Assembly: GCA_024663395.1 (NCBI GenBank)
Contig: JANFAH010000001.1
Location: 930,001-994,000 of the forward strand
From: Pisolithus tinctorius
Lineage: Eukaryota; Basidiomycota; Agaricomycetes; Boletales; Pisolithaceae
DNA length: 64,000 nucleotides
Reading direction: 5' to 3'
Shown here: positions 1-11,241 of the stretch, in pieces
Numbering within the stretch: the stretch's first letter is position 1
Layout: the number at the start of each line of letters is the position of its first letter
Position numbers and translations under genes: made by a program
The notes under the pieces: generated by a model
Database searches by the model: none
What the model was told of the DNA's origin: nothing
Seen by the model: the letters and a program-made list of their open reading frames with translations, nothing else

Positions 1-520
1 GCGGCTGACATGGTTCTGTGGCATATGAGGACGTGTTAGTGATAGGTTGAAAGCAGGTGCTCGGATCTCGGTGCGTATGTGCATACATAAGAAATGAAAA
101 GGTGTGTGCATCATCTCCTACTATCACTACTTCGCGAAGTGCAGTGAACAGAAGCGGTATTCATTGCTATGGTCATAATATAGCTAGCCACTATTCTGTG
201 AGGTTAGATTCGTCTGACAGGGGTTCAGGGAAGCATCGTGAGGTGTGTGGGATGGTCACATTCATGGGAAAAGATATTGTCGCAGGCTCCCCACGCATCT
301 TAGCAGTGTCATGCCGTTTGCTGTGGTGCTGCCGAGCCCTCTTGGACCAGATGACTCCGACAAATCCACCAGCCACAGGTTGCCGCAAACGAGTTCCCTT
401 GCATCTCCAGTGACTGTTGCCAAGGGCTGTATTCTAAGGTATATATTTCATTATTCCAATGCCAAATGTCTAGATATTCCAAAGAAAATACAACATACAT
501 GTTGTGAGATCGTAGCAGGA

Positions 521-1325
521 CTAATAGACCACACCAATAACCAGAAACAGGAATATCACAACTGCTGTGGAGCTAACAGACATAATGGTCCCTACAACCT
601 TCAACCAAGTTTCGTTACCAAACCAGATAGACGCAATCCATGCGACAACAATGCAGAACGCCGCAAAGAATAGGAAGATAACTGGCATCATCATCAACAT
701 GGCAACGGCCACGCGTTTAAAGATGCTTTTCTGCAATTCCTATAGTCGTTGGTCGTCACCGAAATCATAGGAACTAGCAATAATAATAGTGACCGCACTC
801 ACTCTGACAGATTCTGGACGTACGACGGACAAGTACAAAATAAGGCAAAGACCACTCATAACAGCCAGCAAAGAACTCCCACTGGAGGTTGCGATGCAAA
901 AGTATGGGAATTTGTGGTCCCACGATACAATGCCCGTTGGAGGGGTGCTAGTCAGAAATCCAATAGTAGCCCTTGTATTGCGACAGAGTGAGTATACCAG
1001 GGGCACCTCAGAGCAACTCAGTTTGGGACGTACGTAGCCGCAAGGGATGCAACGATGGTGATGTTTGATGTGCGAGAGGTCAAACGGTCTATGAGTTTAG
1101 ACCATTTCTTGTCATCCTGCTCCGCGATCCGGGCAAGGGCCTCTAGCGAAGGTGTGCCAAGTAAGGTAGGGAAAACAACTGTGTCGGTGGGATGGATGGG
1201 CTGTTAGAAACGTCGTGAAACTACTGCTCACATTGACAAAACCGTTGTACGATGCTAGGAGCATTTTTCTTTCCAAGATCAGTGGGGATATCAAAGGTAG
1301 TTGACGATCTGAGTTCCTGCTCCAT
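521..1325 (-). CDS. Small multi-pass membrane protein, family copy A
   Basis: Four exons on the minus strand: 1325-1232, 1178-1034, 971-803 and 739-521. Introns are 53, 62 and 63 nt with donors GTGAGC, GTACGT and GTGAGT and acceptors CAG, AAG and TAG. Exon lengths sum to 627 nt, giving 208 residues without a stop. The N-terminal third is hydrophilic with an acidic/basic patch (EQDDKKWSKLIDRL). It is followed by three or four hydrophobic spans, the clearest being SLLAVMSGLCLILYL, a long one around residues 145-173 and the C-terminal 25 residues. The ATG at 1325 opens with MEQEL, like the MEQQR of the copy at 24.4 kb. I recognise this as a type of small agaric membrane protein but know no function. 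The frame and introns are conserved in four copies, so this looks like a living gene. Confidence 0.82.
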
Positions 1326-1469
1326 CGTGAGAGAGGAATATGAGTACGCAGAAATTCGGCTACGACTGGGGGGAGGCGAGGGCGTGAACTGAAGGTCCTT
1401 GCCTTCTCCCTTTACATGCTACTCGCCATTTGCAATGAGGCATATAACACATGGCTGAGGGAAGGTCAT

Positions 1470-1610
1470 AGACGCCTGAGTAAGGTGTATTTAACCCAGT
1501 ATAGCCTAGGTGGACCAAGGATGACAGTTCCGTGGTTGAACGTTGCAACCCTGAGCGCTGAGTAGCAATGTAAATTAATCCCTTCTCAACCCACAAGGGA
1601 AAGACTACAA
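1470..1610 (-). promoter_or_regulatory. Conserved upstream block of the membrane-protein family
   Basis: About 150-280 bp upstream of the copy A start codon is a block that recurs upstream of the other copies: about 15815-15930 for copy B, 18600-18680 for copy C, 24590-24660 for copy E, and in inverted orientation at 19915-20010. On the coding strand it contains a TATA-like run (GGCTATACTGGGTTAAATAC) next to a C-rich box. Conservation across copies, together with its distance from the start codon, suggests the core promoter or 5' leader. I cannot separate this from mere shared ancestry of the duplication. Confidence 0.4.
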
Positions 1611-2712
1611 ACCATGTAGGTGGACCCGAGATATGCGGGAACGTGGAGTTTGTTCCGGAGAGGTTTGTGACTTTGTCTATGTATCAGCTGCTCCCCCAAA
1701 GCAAAAACTCCGCCACAACACGCATTCCAGAGAGTACAGTGCGTTGTTACATATAGTTTTCTTCCCCTTTCTCTTCCAATTTTGATACTGTAATTCAGAA
1801 TGAACTAAACGCGATACATAAATTGGCGCCTTCAGTTGATCTGAAATGAAGCATTGACTACCGCATCTAGTAAGCAACGAACATGAGATGGGAATGGAAG
1901 AGCTTCCTTCAGGGACTTCCACATATAGTTAGAACATTCCTGACCTATGTGCAATTTGCAACGTGTGTATTCATATCTCGTACTATCCACGCACAAGTGC
2001 AGTATCTCTGGCAGATAACTTCAATTTTAAAAGTGGACAGAAACTGACTCACAGATAAGATGCGGTATAGTTTCCTAGTTCTGTTGGCATTCATGATTCG
2101 GGTCTCAGACGCAATGTTACTTGAATGTATTGAACCGTGAAGCCTTTAGCGAGGCTTAGGTGTTTCGAGTTGGGGTGTCGATTGTCAACTTGATCTGTGC
2201 AACGCCGACAGAAGAATGGATTAACGATTAGCACTTACGTAAATTAGACGTGGTTCAGTTGGGGTATCAGGAACTCAGTCTGGTAACCAGACGACGGCTT
2301 GCCTCATAGACGGTCTGGTCACCAGACTAGTCGAAACTCTACTCTCGCTATCAATTCTCTTATTCTTTTACTCCCGTGCAGTAAGTGGGACTAGCAGGAC
2401 CTCTGATCATTCACCATTTCCTTGATGTAAAGTGCGTGCTCACGTCCCGTCCCTACCACCACCTGTTTAGCTCTACCATACAGTAGTGAATAGTTACTGA
2501 TCGGCACTCACGACAATTCATCGACAGGATTGGTTCATGATTGTACGGAAAGACCTGCCAATGCATGGCGATTAGTTATGAAGGTTGTGATGTTTAGCCA
2601 AGAGCGGAAACGCTGGGCACGGTGAGTAAGCTAACGCCCTCCATGTTCATGTCGAGGATAAAGAGGGTGAACCGCGAATCCACGCCGGATTGCGCAATGC
2701 CTGCATGTACAT

Positions 2713-5559
2713 AAACTTCTTGATTGATCCGAGTTTTACAGTACTTAGCATAGTCCACCTTCCTAGGCGCTGCCAAAGTACGCCTCTGTGGCTATGTTTT
2801 CCTAGAGCTTTCCGTAGAAAACGACGACCTCTTCATACCTAGTCAAGTATCAAGGGTTCGTTGCCAGAATATCAAAAATTGGTGCGACAAACGCGGGGGA
2901 CATGGCTGACAGCGTTTACACAACCTCGCTACGCGTGCCGTGTTTCCAGGATGTACATTAGAGGGGAGTTCGATTAAACGGTGGATAGACTCATGAATAA
3001 CCTGTGACAATTGCGAACCTGACAAGGGATCAAGATTGGGGGTTAACTGACCCGATGGTACTGGCCGTTGCCGTTATATACCCTCTCGGCTTCAGGGGAA
3101 TGATGACCGACACGTTCTGACGTCGCGGTCAGACACCGCTAGTGGCTGAAATCGTTCGAATTGTGATGGAAGATGCTCAGATTCCAGTACGTGAGTGACT
3201 TGGTACATGCATAGGAAATGAATAAAAGTATCTGGACTTGCGGAGCCATGGCGCGTTGCTGTGATCATGTAGTCGTCAAACATGTTAATTCTGAGTATGA
3301 TGTTTACAACGAATCACTCTTGTTTTCAAGGTAAGCACGCACCGGTATAAGCTAAGGTGAATCCGAGAAACACGTGGGATATACGCGGGGCCCGTGATCT
3401 GAGCTAAAGATCTATTCAGCTTTCGTCTACTCTTCAAGTTTGTTCCTATCCCTCCATTTCCACATACCCCACCACAGTCCAGGTTTCGTGTTGAGGTAAG
3501 CTAGTCCTAACGTTGTCGGTGCACGGTACTGGCTTGCAATGGAAAATTTAAGAACCCCATAGGCTTGTTTCAGACGGAAGAACTCGCAAACACGTACCAC
3601 CTCCAGTCAAGTACATACTACAATGCCGATGATGTGTCCCAAGTTTCTGGTTCCGGACACTGAGCGATGTACTTATGTGGAATGGCAACTCAAGTACTCA
3701 CCGCTGGGTTGCTCGCAGTTGATTGGCAAATGCGGTTGAACAACAAACGTGCACTATTATGTAATGTAGAGGAAGATATTTTGTGTGTATTTGTCCCTCC
3801 ACCCGCCCGCACTCCCTGTGGCCTACTAGTTATGCGCTGTCAAGGTACGCACTCGGAATATATTGTACTCTTGAAGGACCTCTTGCCAATCCGTCCGCGT
3901 GCATTTCCCATCACCGAACCGACATGTCCACTGGTCACAATTTCTACAACGCGATGGATCGCCCGACGCAAAGGTTTACTCATCTGACACACGATCCATT
4001 CGCTAGGCTTGTGGTTCCCCCTGGTTATCATCCCTCGATCTCTTCCGCTTTGCACTCACCTCTTCCTCCACGTGGTTCACCTACACGAAGCTAGTACTAA
4101 CGTCATCATTGATATCATTGTAATAATGGGAACCGATAAAGGTGCAAAGAAAGTCGACATGTCAGTCATGTAACGTTGCGGAAACTGACCAACACGTACC
4201 GTCTCTGCATGAGCGCACTCAGCCTGCCGGTCTTTGAACATGTTGTAGATCGGTCTTGCCCTGGGCCATTATGACGGGATCGAGGCTCGCACCAGATCTG
4301 AACTACTGCATGGTCTCTGACTTTCAGAACTTGTTGTTTGCATTAGACGGCAGCTGTTGCAGGTGAAATCTCAGGCGTAATCCCAGCATGTACCCTTGCA
4401 ATGTGTTATGGTACAATGAACGGCGATGGTTAGTTTCCACAGGTTGAATCTAGCCTCCAGTTGCCAGCACTGGTTGACGGCAGCCTTCCCGTTTTCGGCG
4501 GATAATACAGCTATCAGCAGATGCCGGTTTCCCAGTTTATATTACAGTTCTATCGCCCATTCTCCTGGTAATTGATGTCACCTTCAGTCAAACGAATTCA
4601 TGATCTGACGTGATGTCGATACCACAATAGCGGGTAGCCTTGAACGCACCGTGACAATCCAAAGCAAGGTACCCCAACATTCAACACGCTGTACATAGCA
4701 TATTCTAATGGCCTTACAGGTTTCTCACTAAATGGGAAAGTTGCCTTGTGCCTGTGCCGATCCCTTCGTCAAGGACTGCATCATCACAGCCACTGAGCGT
4801 CAAGGTACGGTATTGCAGGTTCAGTCTGTGAGCCTACTACGTACCTCCGCCATAGGGATGTACGTACTTAGACCCAGGGTAAGAAACGAAATCAGTTGAA
4901 CTTGTGCAACAATCCACAGAGGTGTGTACTCCGCATGTTTCATGTGTATCAACTACTTCCTGGACTTGCCCGCTTCTGCTCCATGTTGGACCATACATAT
5001 ATGCAGGTACGTGTACTCTTCAAGGCCTCAAGTGTTGCATCTTCGGATTGTATGACCAAATGTTGAGCTTCCACTATGCAATGATTGGTCATTCAAACTG
5101 CATTGTGCACTCGTACTCGGGTGGAAACTGTGTCGAAGTCACGAGCTATGTTCCGCAGAAATAGAACGTTCACGATCAACATACATCGACCTATCTCAAA
5201 GAGGCTGGTGTTGCCTACGCGCATGATATCATTAGGACGGTCGACGATTAAATTGTGCCACGAGGGCTCGGGTCCGACTACATGGAAGACGGCTTGAAAG
5301 GCGTCCGCTGGTTGATTTATTTTGCCATTCTATCCACTCCGATCTAATAAAACAGCAGCCCTGCCGTGTCAAAATGACCTGTTGCCTGCAAAAGCTCCGT
5401 TGATTTGATGCTAGGCCTGTCCTCCGTCATGCTTCATCGGGTGAATGTAACAACCTGGGTGTCGAACGCATGCAAAACCCATTCAGTGACTTCAAGTGTA
5501 GCTAGATCTCATCTTCCCATGATCCTACTGCTGTTCGTTGCACACTGCATAGGTTCGTC
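2713..5559. other. No recognisable gene
   Basis: I see only short open frames in all six frames, none with a motif, a convincing splice-linked continuation or a counterpart elsewhere in the window. Immediately before it (minus strand, about 2594-2776) is a short open stretch containing GVDSRFTLFILDMNMEGV, whose diverged counterpart in the second copy near 17.0 kb keeps most residues. That stretch could be an exon of an unidentified gene. The rest looks like old, decayed intergenic DNA. Confidence 0.5.
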
Positions 5560-5566
5560 ATATGGG

Positions 5567-6829
5567 TATGGAAAGCCGGACAATCGCGCTTCCGTACGGC
5601 CGAAAGTTGGAACTTTTTCCGGCGGTCACGTGGACATACAGCACGTATCTTCGAAGTTAGGAAGTACCGTCGGTTAGGAGGACACCGGACACTGCAGTCA
5701 TGCAGTTCGTTCGGTCGTAGGTCACGCGGTCACACATTCATGCAGTCCGAAGGTCGTGCAGTTCATTCGGTCGTAGGTTATGCAGTCATACATTCATGCA
5801 GTTTGTTCGGTTGTAGCTCCCTTTGGGAGTTTCTCCCCACAAATCCCCACTCCTCCGCATTTTATGTAATTACATAAGCATAAAAAAGCGCAGCCACTAC
5901 TCCCAAAACATGTCCTCATTTGGCATGTGCCTGATATCCAACATTCCCACACACTGCCCTCATTGCCCCCAGCCTCCCCTTCCTTCCTGGGCTCTGTCCC
6001 TGCCCTGTGGGCATTGTTTATGATAGTTAGATGTACTATAAGTGTATTAGACCATAAATGAATGCTTTTCTGCCCATCCTAATGGGCCTAAATGATTGCA
6101 AAGTGTGATAGGGGGAAAAACAGAAAAAGCGAACGCTTTTTTGATATATTGGACATATCTATCTATTTATTATGTCCCCTTGAAGGGGCAATGTGTCCCT
6201 ACAACATATCAAAAGTTTATAGGCTGGGATGGGGGTGCTTCAAGTGTAGTGGCACAATTGCCTCCCCCCTGTGTTACACCCTGAAAATATTTTTCTGGGC
6301 TTTTTGGCACTTGTAATATAATTGGACATGGTGTAGCTATCGTAGTAAGTTCATTCGCATGTAATTTGATCATCCATGCAGTGTCTGAAAGGCTCTGAAA
6401 AACTGGAAAGTATCTTAGGGGCTAAATCAAAAAAAGTGTTCACATTTTTGATATATGACATGGGCACTTAAAAAAGGAATCAGCTTTGAGGATGGTTCTG
6501 TACCTACAACATATCAACAGCTCATTATCTGTGGCAGACACCTTGAGGTGTTGTGCCATGATCTCTTCCTGCTGGTATTTAGGGGTTTCATCATGTTCTA
6601 GGCTGTTTACTGCTATTCTGACTATCTAGGCAGCACTTTAATACTGATTGGCAGTCACCACAACATTCCCAAGTACATCCCTTCATGGGAGAGGACTGGG
6701 GAACTGAAACAATCCTCCAGAGAGCGTGGGAAAAGGTGCAAAAAATTGCGGAGACTTTCAAAACATATCAAAAAGATGAAATTGCACACCCCACACAATG
6801 TATGGTATCCAATGGATAGTAGTACTGAG
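5567..6829 (+). repeat. Left arm of the foldback element
   Basis: This is the inverted repeat partner of 7047-8309. About 130-250 bp in from the outer end lie subterminal direct repeats built on TGCAGTTCGTTCGGTCGTAG (about 5701, 5757 and 5799, diverging), interspersed with CATTCATGCAGT. Such subterminal repeats are typical binding-site arrays of foldback and Mutator-like elements. The inner part is AT-rich with frequent ATATCAAAA runs. Confidence 0.85.
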
Positions 6830-7046
6830 CTTCCCTTGATGATGGGATATACATACATGGAACATATTATATTCATCACTTATTAAAACCCAAAAATGCG
6901 AAAATTGATACACTAGGACCTGTCATTCAATGGATACATTTGACCACTCAAGGTGTAGGAGACTAACACCCAGTCTAAAGTTCTGAGTTGTGTTACACTC
7001 AAGTGGGTCTAATATAGCCCAAGGAGGTCCTATCATATGAAAAAAT

Positions 7047-8309
7047 CTCAGTACTACTATCCATTGGATACCATACATTGTGTGGGGTGTGCAATTTCAT
7101 CTTTTTGATATGTTTTGAAAGTCTCCGCAATTTTTTGCACCTTTTCCCACGCTCTCTGGAGGATTGTTTCAGTTCCCCAGTCCTCTCCCATGAAGGGATG
7201 TACTTGGGAATGTTGTGGTGACTGCCAATCAGTATTAAAGTGCTGCCTAGATAGTCAGAATAGCAGTAAACAGCCTAGAACATGATGAAACCCCTAAATA
7301 CCAGCAGGAAGAGATCATGGCACAACACCTCAAGGTGTCTGCCACAGATAATGAGCTGTTGATATGTTGTAGGTACAGAACCATCCTCAAAGCTGATTCC
7401 TTTTTTAAGTGCCCATGTCATATATCAAAAATGTGAACACTTTTTTTGATTTAGCCCCTAAGATACTTTCCAGTTTTTCAGAGCCTTTCAGACACTGCAT
7501 GGATGATCAAATTACATGCGAATGAACTTACTACGATAGCTACACCATGTCCAATTATATTACAAGTGCCAAAAAGCCCAGAAAAATATTTTCAGGGTGT
7601 AACACAGGGGGGAGGCAATTGTGCCACTACACTTGAAGCACCCCCATCCCAGCCTATAAACTTTTGATATGTTGTAGGGACACATTGCCCCTTCAAGGGG
7701 ACATAATAAATAGATAGATATGTCCAATATATCAAAAAAGCGTTCGCTTTTTCTGTTTTTCCCCCTATCACACTTTGCAATCATTTAGGCCCATTAGGAT
7801 GGGCAGAAAAGCATTCATTTATGGTCTAATACACTTATAGTACATCTAACTATCATAAACAATGCCCACAGGGCAGGGACAGAGCCCAGGAAGGAAGGGG
7901 AGGCTGGGGGCAATGAGGGCAGTGTGTGGGAATGTTGGATATCAGGCACATGCCAAATGAGGACATGTTTTGGGAGTAGTGGCTGCGCTTTTTTATGCTT
8001 ATGTAATTACATAAAATGCGGAGGAGTGGGGATTTGTGGGGAGAAACTCCCAAAGGGAGCTACAACCGAACAAACTGCATGAATGTATGACTGCATAACC
8101 TACGACCGAATGAACTGCACGACCTTCGGACTGCATGAATGTGTGACCGCGTGACCTACGACCGAACGAACTGCATGACTGCAGTGTCCGGTGTCCTCCT
8201 AACCGACGGTACTTCCTAACTTCGAAGATACGTGCTGTATGTCCACGTGACCGCCGGAAAAAGTTCCAACTTTCGGCCGTACGGAAGCGCGATTGTCCGG
8301 CTTTCCATA
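7047..8309 (-). repeat. Right arm of the foldback element
   Basis: This is the mirror copy of 5567-6829. I found no mismatch at the places I compared base by base (both ends), and the translated frames are identical. The subterminal repeats occur here at about 8059-8180 in opposite orientation. Confidence 0.85.
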
Positions 8310-9410
8310 TATGGGTATCTGATGCGCCATCTTTCTTCTGATAAAAGAAATTACTTCAGCCGCGACGCGGCTTTGATCGTTGTGAAATACTGCACGGCCA
8401 CTATGTGAAATTACAACGGCTTTCTTCTTCTCAAAGAAAAAACCGACTTCATTGACAGCAACCTCGTTGTCGAGCTGAGCGTCTTCCTGAAAATGAAGAA
8501 TAAGAAGTGGTAATCCAACTTTGCGAACGGCATGAAGGCCGATAAGGTTTTGTGGCCTTGCTATTGCCCGTTTTATACCTCTCTAGTGATACATGCTCCA
8601 GAACCAACCCATGGAGCGACGGTAGGACATGCCATAGCATCATGGTCCACAAGGATAGTTTTAAGCTTGGAGCCCATTAATGTCGCAGCGATGGAGCCAT
8701 CAGTCCTTCAAGAATGGGCGCGATCGCTGGCTTCCCTAGCTGTTTCATAATGGGGCCAATGTTGGGAAGGGGGACTACGTATATAACGCCAGCCAAAGTG
8801 GTAGAAGTGACGTGCTAGGAAAGGTCTGTTGTGACTGTAGCCGGATAGGTCTCTCAATATCACCAGTTCCCATCGTTGTAATGCTAATCCCATACATACG
8901 TACCTCCAAGACTCCTGCAGTGCATTGCTCAAAAATTAGTCGTTACTACACAACATCCACGTACTTGGTTATAAACCGGACACTGAGCAGGTGGGATGCA
9001 GCTATAAGTATAAGTATGTAAATCCTGATCGACTAAGTGCCTCATGTACCACACGAGTGCCATTCAATCGGTATCTTAACTTGAGGCTTATTCAGATTGG
9101 ACGCGCTTGTGACGGCCATGAAACCCCGAGCGTAGCGAGTCGAATGTACCCGTGTACCTCTTCGCCAATTGGTTTTCCACTCCAGTCAAATCATAGCGTA
9201 CCCCAATATCATGAAGGAATAAACGCAAGCAACTTACAAGATAGGCATCTTTCAGCAGAGTACGGTCGTGGAACAGCTTCTCAAAGACAGTTGATGAGCG
9301 CCCAAGGCCGCGGATGGAGTAGTCGGTAACGAAGAATGGCCGACGGCTTCTGCATAGACCGCAGTCCCAGAAGACGCGCTTACAGATCAAGCCTGGAATA
9401 GACATGGAAT
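8307..9410 (-). pseudogene. Decayed alpha/beta-hydrolase-like gene with the foldback element at its stop codon
   Basis: Minus-strand stretches occur in the order expected for an alpha/beta hydrolase: VTDYSIRGLGRSS (about 9300), TLAGVIYVVPLPNIGPI (about 8790), KPAIAPILEGLM (about 8720), LPLLILHFQEDAQLDNE (about 8510) and SHSGRAVFHNDQ (about 8400). The last two resemble the acid-residue strand and the catalytic His loop, but the usual GH is GR here, so the catalytic His appears lost. Joining the pieces needs introns and at least one frameshift (around 8710). The reading frame ends HQIPI, and the TGA that would follow is formed by DNA now lying on the far side of the element (5559 and below). 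With the element in place the frame would run on about 35 codons into the arm. The family assignment is by motif order only. Confidence 0.5.
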
Positions 9411-9898
9411 GTGCATACGATAGCTCAAACAGTAGATAAGGGGGTATGCATAGATAGATAGTGACCGTGCGGCGGTGGCGAAAGTCCCCGTTGCGGTGTG
9501 TGCCTTGGCGTCCAGATATATGTACTCACGTGACTAGCCCAGAGCAGTACTCGCATCGCCTGTGGCTCCAAACTGATTTTTGATACAGGATCATGACTTG
9601 CTGATACTCACGAACCAGTTGTTAAACACCAGATGGTTCTCAAGCGTTGGGGTACATACGACTTCTTCACTCAATATCTCCGGTCGCATCATGATTCTGA
9701 TCGCAGGGAAAGAGGGGGGTTAATGCAACTGCAGTCATGCGCACAGCATGAGCAGCGTTGATGGCTCAAACGTGCACCACTCCATCGGCATATCGGTGGA
9801 ACTAGATACGATTCTTGCCACAATGGAAAGGATCAAAGATAAAGACGCACGGTGTTCTAAGCCTCCCTCCTCGTCCCCCCCCTCTCTCCCAAGTTAAC

Positions 9899-11241
9899 AT
9901 GTCGTCCTCTGGACCAGTAATTGCCACGGAAGGTAACAACCTTGAGAACTATGGTGCATTCGGGACGCTACTGACGAATCCAAAGTTGTCGGTACGATTA
10001 TGCCCATCGCTGCGACGGGGGTGACTTTATTCCGTTTGTTCGTGCGGATGCGACAAGGCCGTCTCTGGCTGGACGATGCATGGGCAGCGCTTGCCATGAT
10101 ATTCAATTTCATTTTTTTGGTAGTAGACTGGTTGTATCTGAAGGACTACAGTGAGCGTGTCATCTTTTCTGCCAGAACGAATCTCGCTGACTCTGTACTA
10201 ACGATAGCCCAGTATCCTCAAAATACCAGGGTGGTGTTTTATTATATGTATGTGTATCGTTCGTTCAGCAAACCAGTACCACAGCATGCTCAAGAGTACG
10301 TTATAGAATCGCGCAGTGCTTCTACGCCGTCGTTTGGTGCGATAACAATCTTGTCTCTCCGGTCACGCACCATCTCAGAATGGTTTTAGGTCGTCCAGGA
10401 TCTCGATTTTATTCACGGTCGTGCGACTGACTTTCCCTGGCTCGTTAAGGAGATTGCTAGTACGCATCTCCATCGCATTTGCGTTTGCATGGATGCTCCT
10501 ATTCGCGCAACTCTTCTGGGTCTGTGAGAAAGAAGGTGGCTGGAAAACGCAACCACGCCCTCAGTGCGATCTAGGTAGGAACGTTGCCATTACGCAGATA
10601 ATCAGTGAGTCTGTTGTGTGCACTAGCACGAGCGGGATGGGCCCCTGACCGGTTGCTCCATCTAGCCGACGTGCTCGGTGACATGATCTTAATACTGGCA
10701 CCATTCCGTTTGATTTACAAAATCAGACTCACTAAGGCTCAAAAGATCCGACTTCTGTCTGTTTTTTCGACGTCTGCTATTACTACTATCGTCAGCCTGA
10801 TCCACGCATATTACGTGCTTACCGACGGTGGGCTAAAAGAAGTTTTAGCTGCTATAGTTGAGGTACGGTTTTCAGTTCTGTTAGCCATTCCAGTACGGTG
10901 CAGAATCAAGTCTCTTGTTTCGACAGTTCTCAACCAGCTTGATTGTGGCGAACTTGACTGTAGTCGTCGCCTTCATCTTCCGCATCAGCGCCGAAGAAAC
11001 CTCAGCTCCCACTTCGCTGGAGTTCAAGTCCATAATTACATTCGGCTCACAACCAATTCGGAAAAGGCCCCAGCGCGATCCTCTCGCAACGTCAGCGATG
11101 GTGGTTGCGATTGAGACCCAGACAATAAAAGTTGATGATTTCAGCATGTCTTCCCAGCGAGTTGCTGAGAGGGACGGCAATGATACCGAATCTGCATCCG
11201 TTGACACGCTTTCTAAACCAGGTCCGCTCTGTGATGCTTGA
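9899..11241 (+). CDS. Rhodopsin-like multi-pass integral membrane protein
   Basis: Seven exons: 9899-9932, 9986-10150, 10208-10247, 10307-10336, 10390-10604, 10666-10862 and 10927-11241. All six introns (53-64 nt) are GT..AG, several with clear branch points (CTGAC, TACTAAC). The exons total 996 nt, i.e. 331 residues with no stop. About seven hydrophobic spans are visible, with LWLDDAWAALAMIF, CFYAVVWSSRISILF, LFAQLFWVCE, TDVLGDMILILAPFRLIYKI, STSAITTIVSLIHAYYVL and SLIVANLTVVVAFIFR in order. These motifs match a family of membrane proteins greatly expanded in Agaricomycetes and related to the fungal rhodopsin-like/PTH11-type domain. The hydrophilic tail (from about residue 245) is Ser/Arg-rich. 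The ligand and role are unknown. A single-frame scan breaks the gene into meaningless ORFs; only splicing restores it. Confidence 0.85.

Larger units (their letters stand above)
190..2712. repeat. Segmental duplication, copy 1 (about 2.5 kb)
   Basis: This interval is similar along most of its length to about 14560-17045. Recognisable shared blocks are the tail downstream of the membrane gene (around 200-500), the gene itself, a block around 1480-1600 upstream of its start codon, a block around 1900-2110 and a last block around 2470-2710. Shorter versions of the same segment surround the gene copies near 18 kb and 24 kb, and an inverted part lies at 19.37-20.30 kb. The shared non-coding blocks mean the unit of duplication was genomic DNA and not a processed transcript. 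The edges are approximate, since they were found by eye. Confidence 0.75.
5567..8309. mobile_element. Foldback element with very long terminal inverted repeats (MULE/foldback-like, non-autonomous)
   Basis: Positions x and 13876-x are complementary from 5567/8309 inwards to 6829/7047. The two 1,263-bp arms read as identical, with identical open frames on opposite strands, around a unique 217-bp centre (6830-7046). The ends read TATGGAAAGCC and GGCTTTCCATA. Direct repeats flank it: TATGGG (5561-5566 and 8310-8315), extendable to ATATGGGTAT (5560-5569 and 8309-8318) because the repeat and the termini overlap. A 9-10 bp duplication would suit a Mutator-like element. No transposase is encoded; the short frames in the arms (66 and 74 codons) have no recognisable domain, so mobilisation in trans is inferred. 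Flanking DNA on both sides belongs to one interrupted gene. Confidence 0.8.

Noticed and set aside
5697..5820. Subterminal repeats of the foldback element as a CRISPR-like array
   Set aside because: The repeats are imperfect, irregularly spaced and mirrored in the other arm; the context is eukaryotic.
5823..6316. 66- and 74-codon frames in the foldback arms as transposase genes
   Set aside because: They are too short, without a DDE or zinc-binding motif, and present twice only because the arms are identical.
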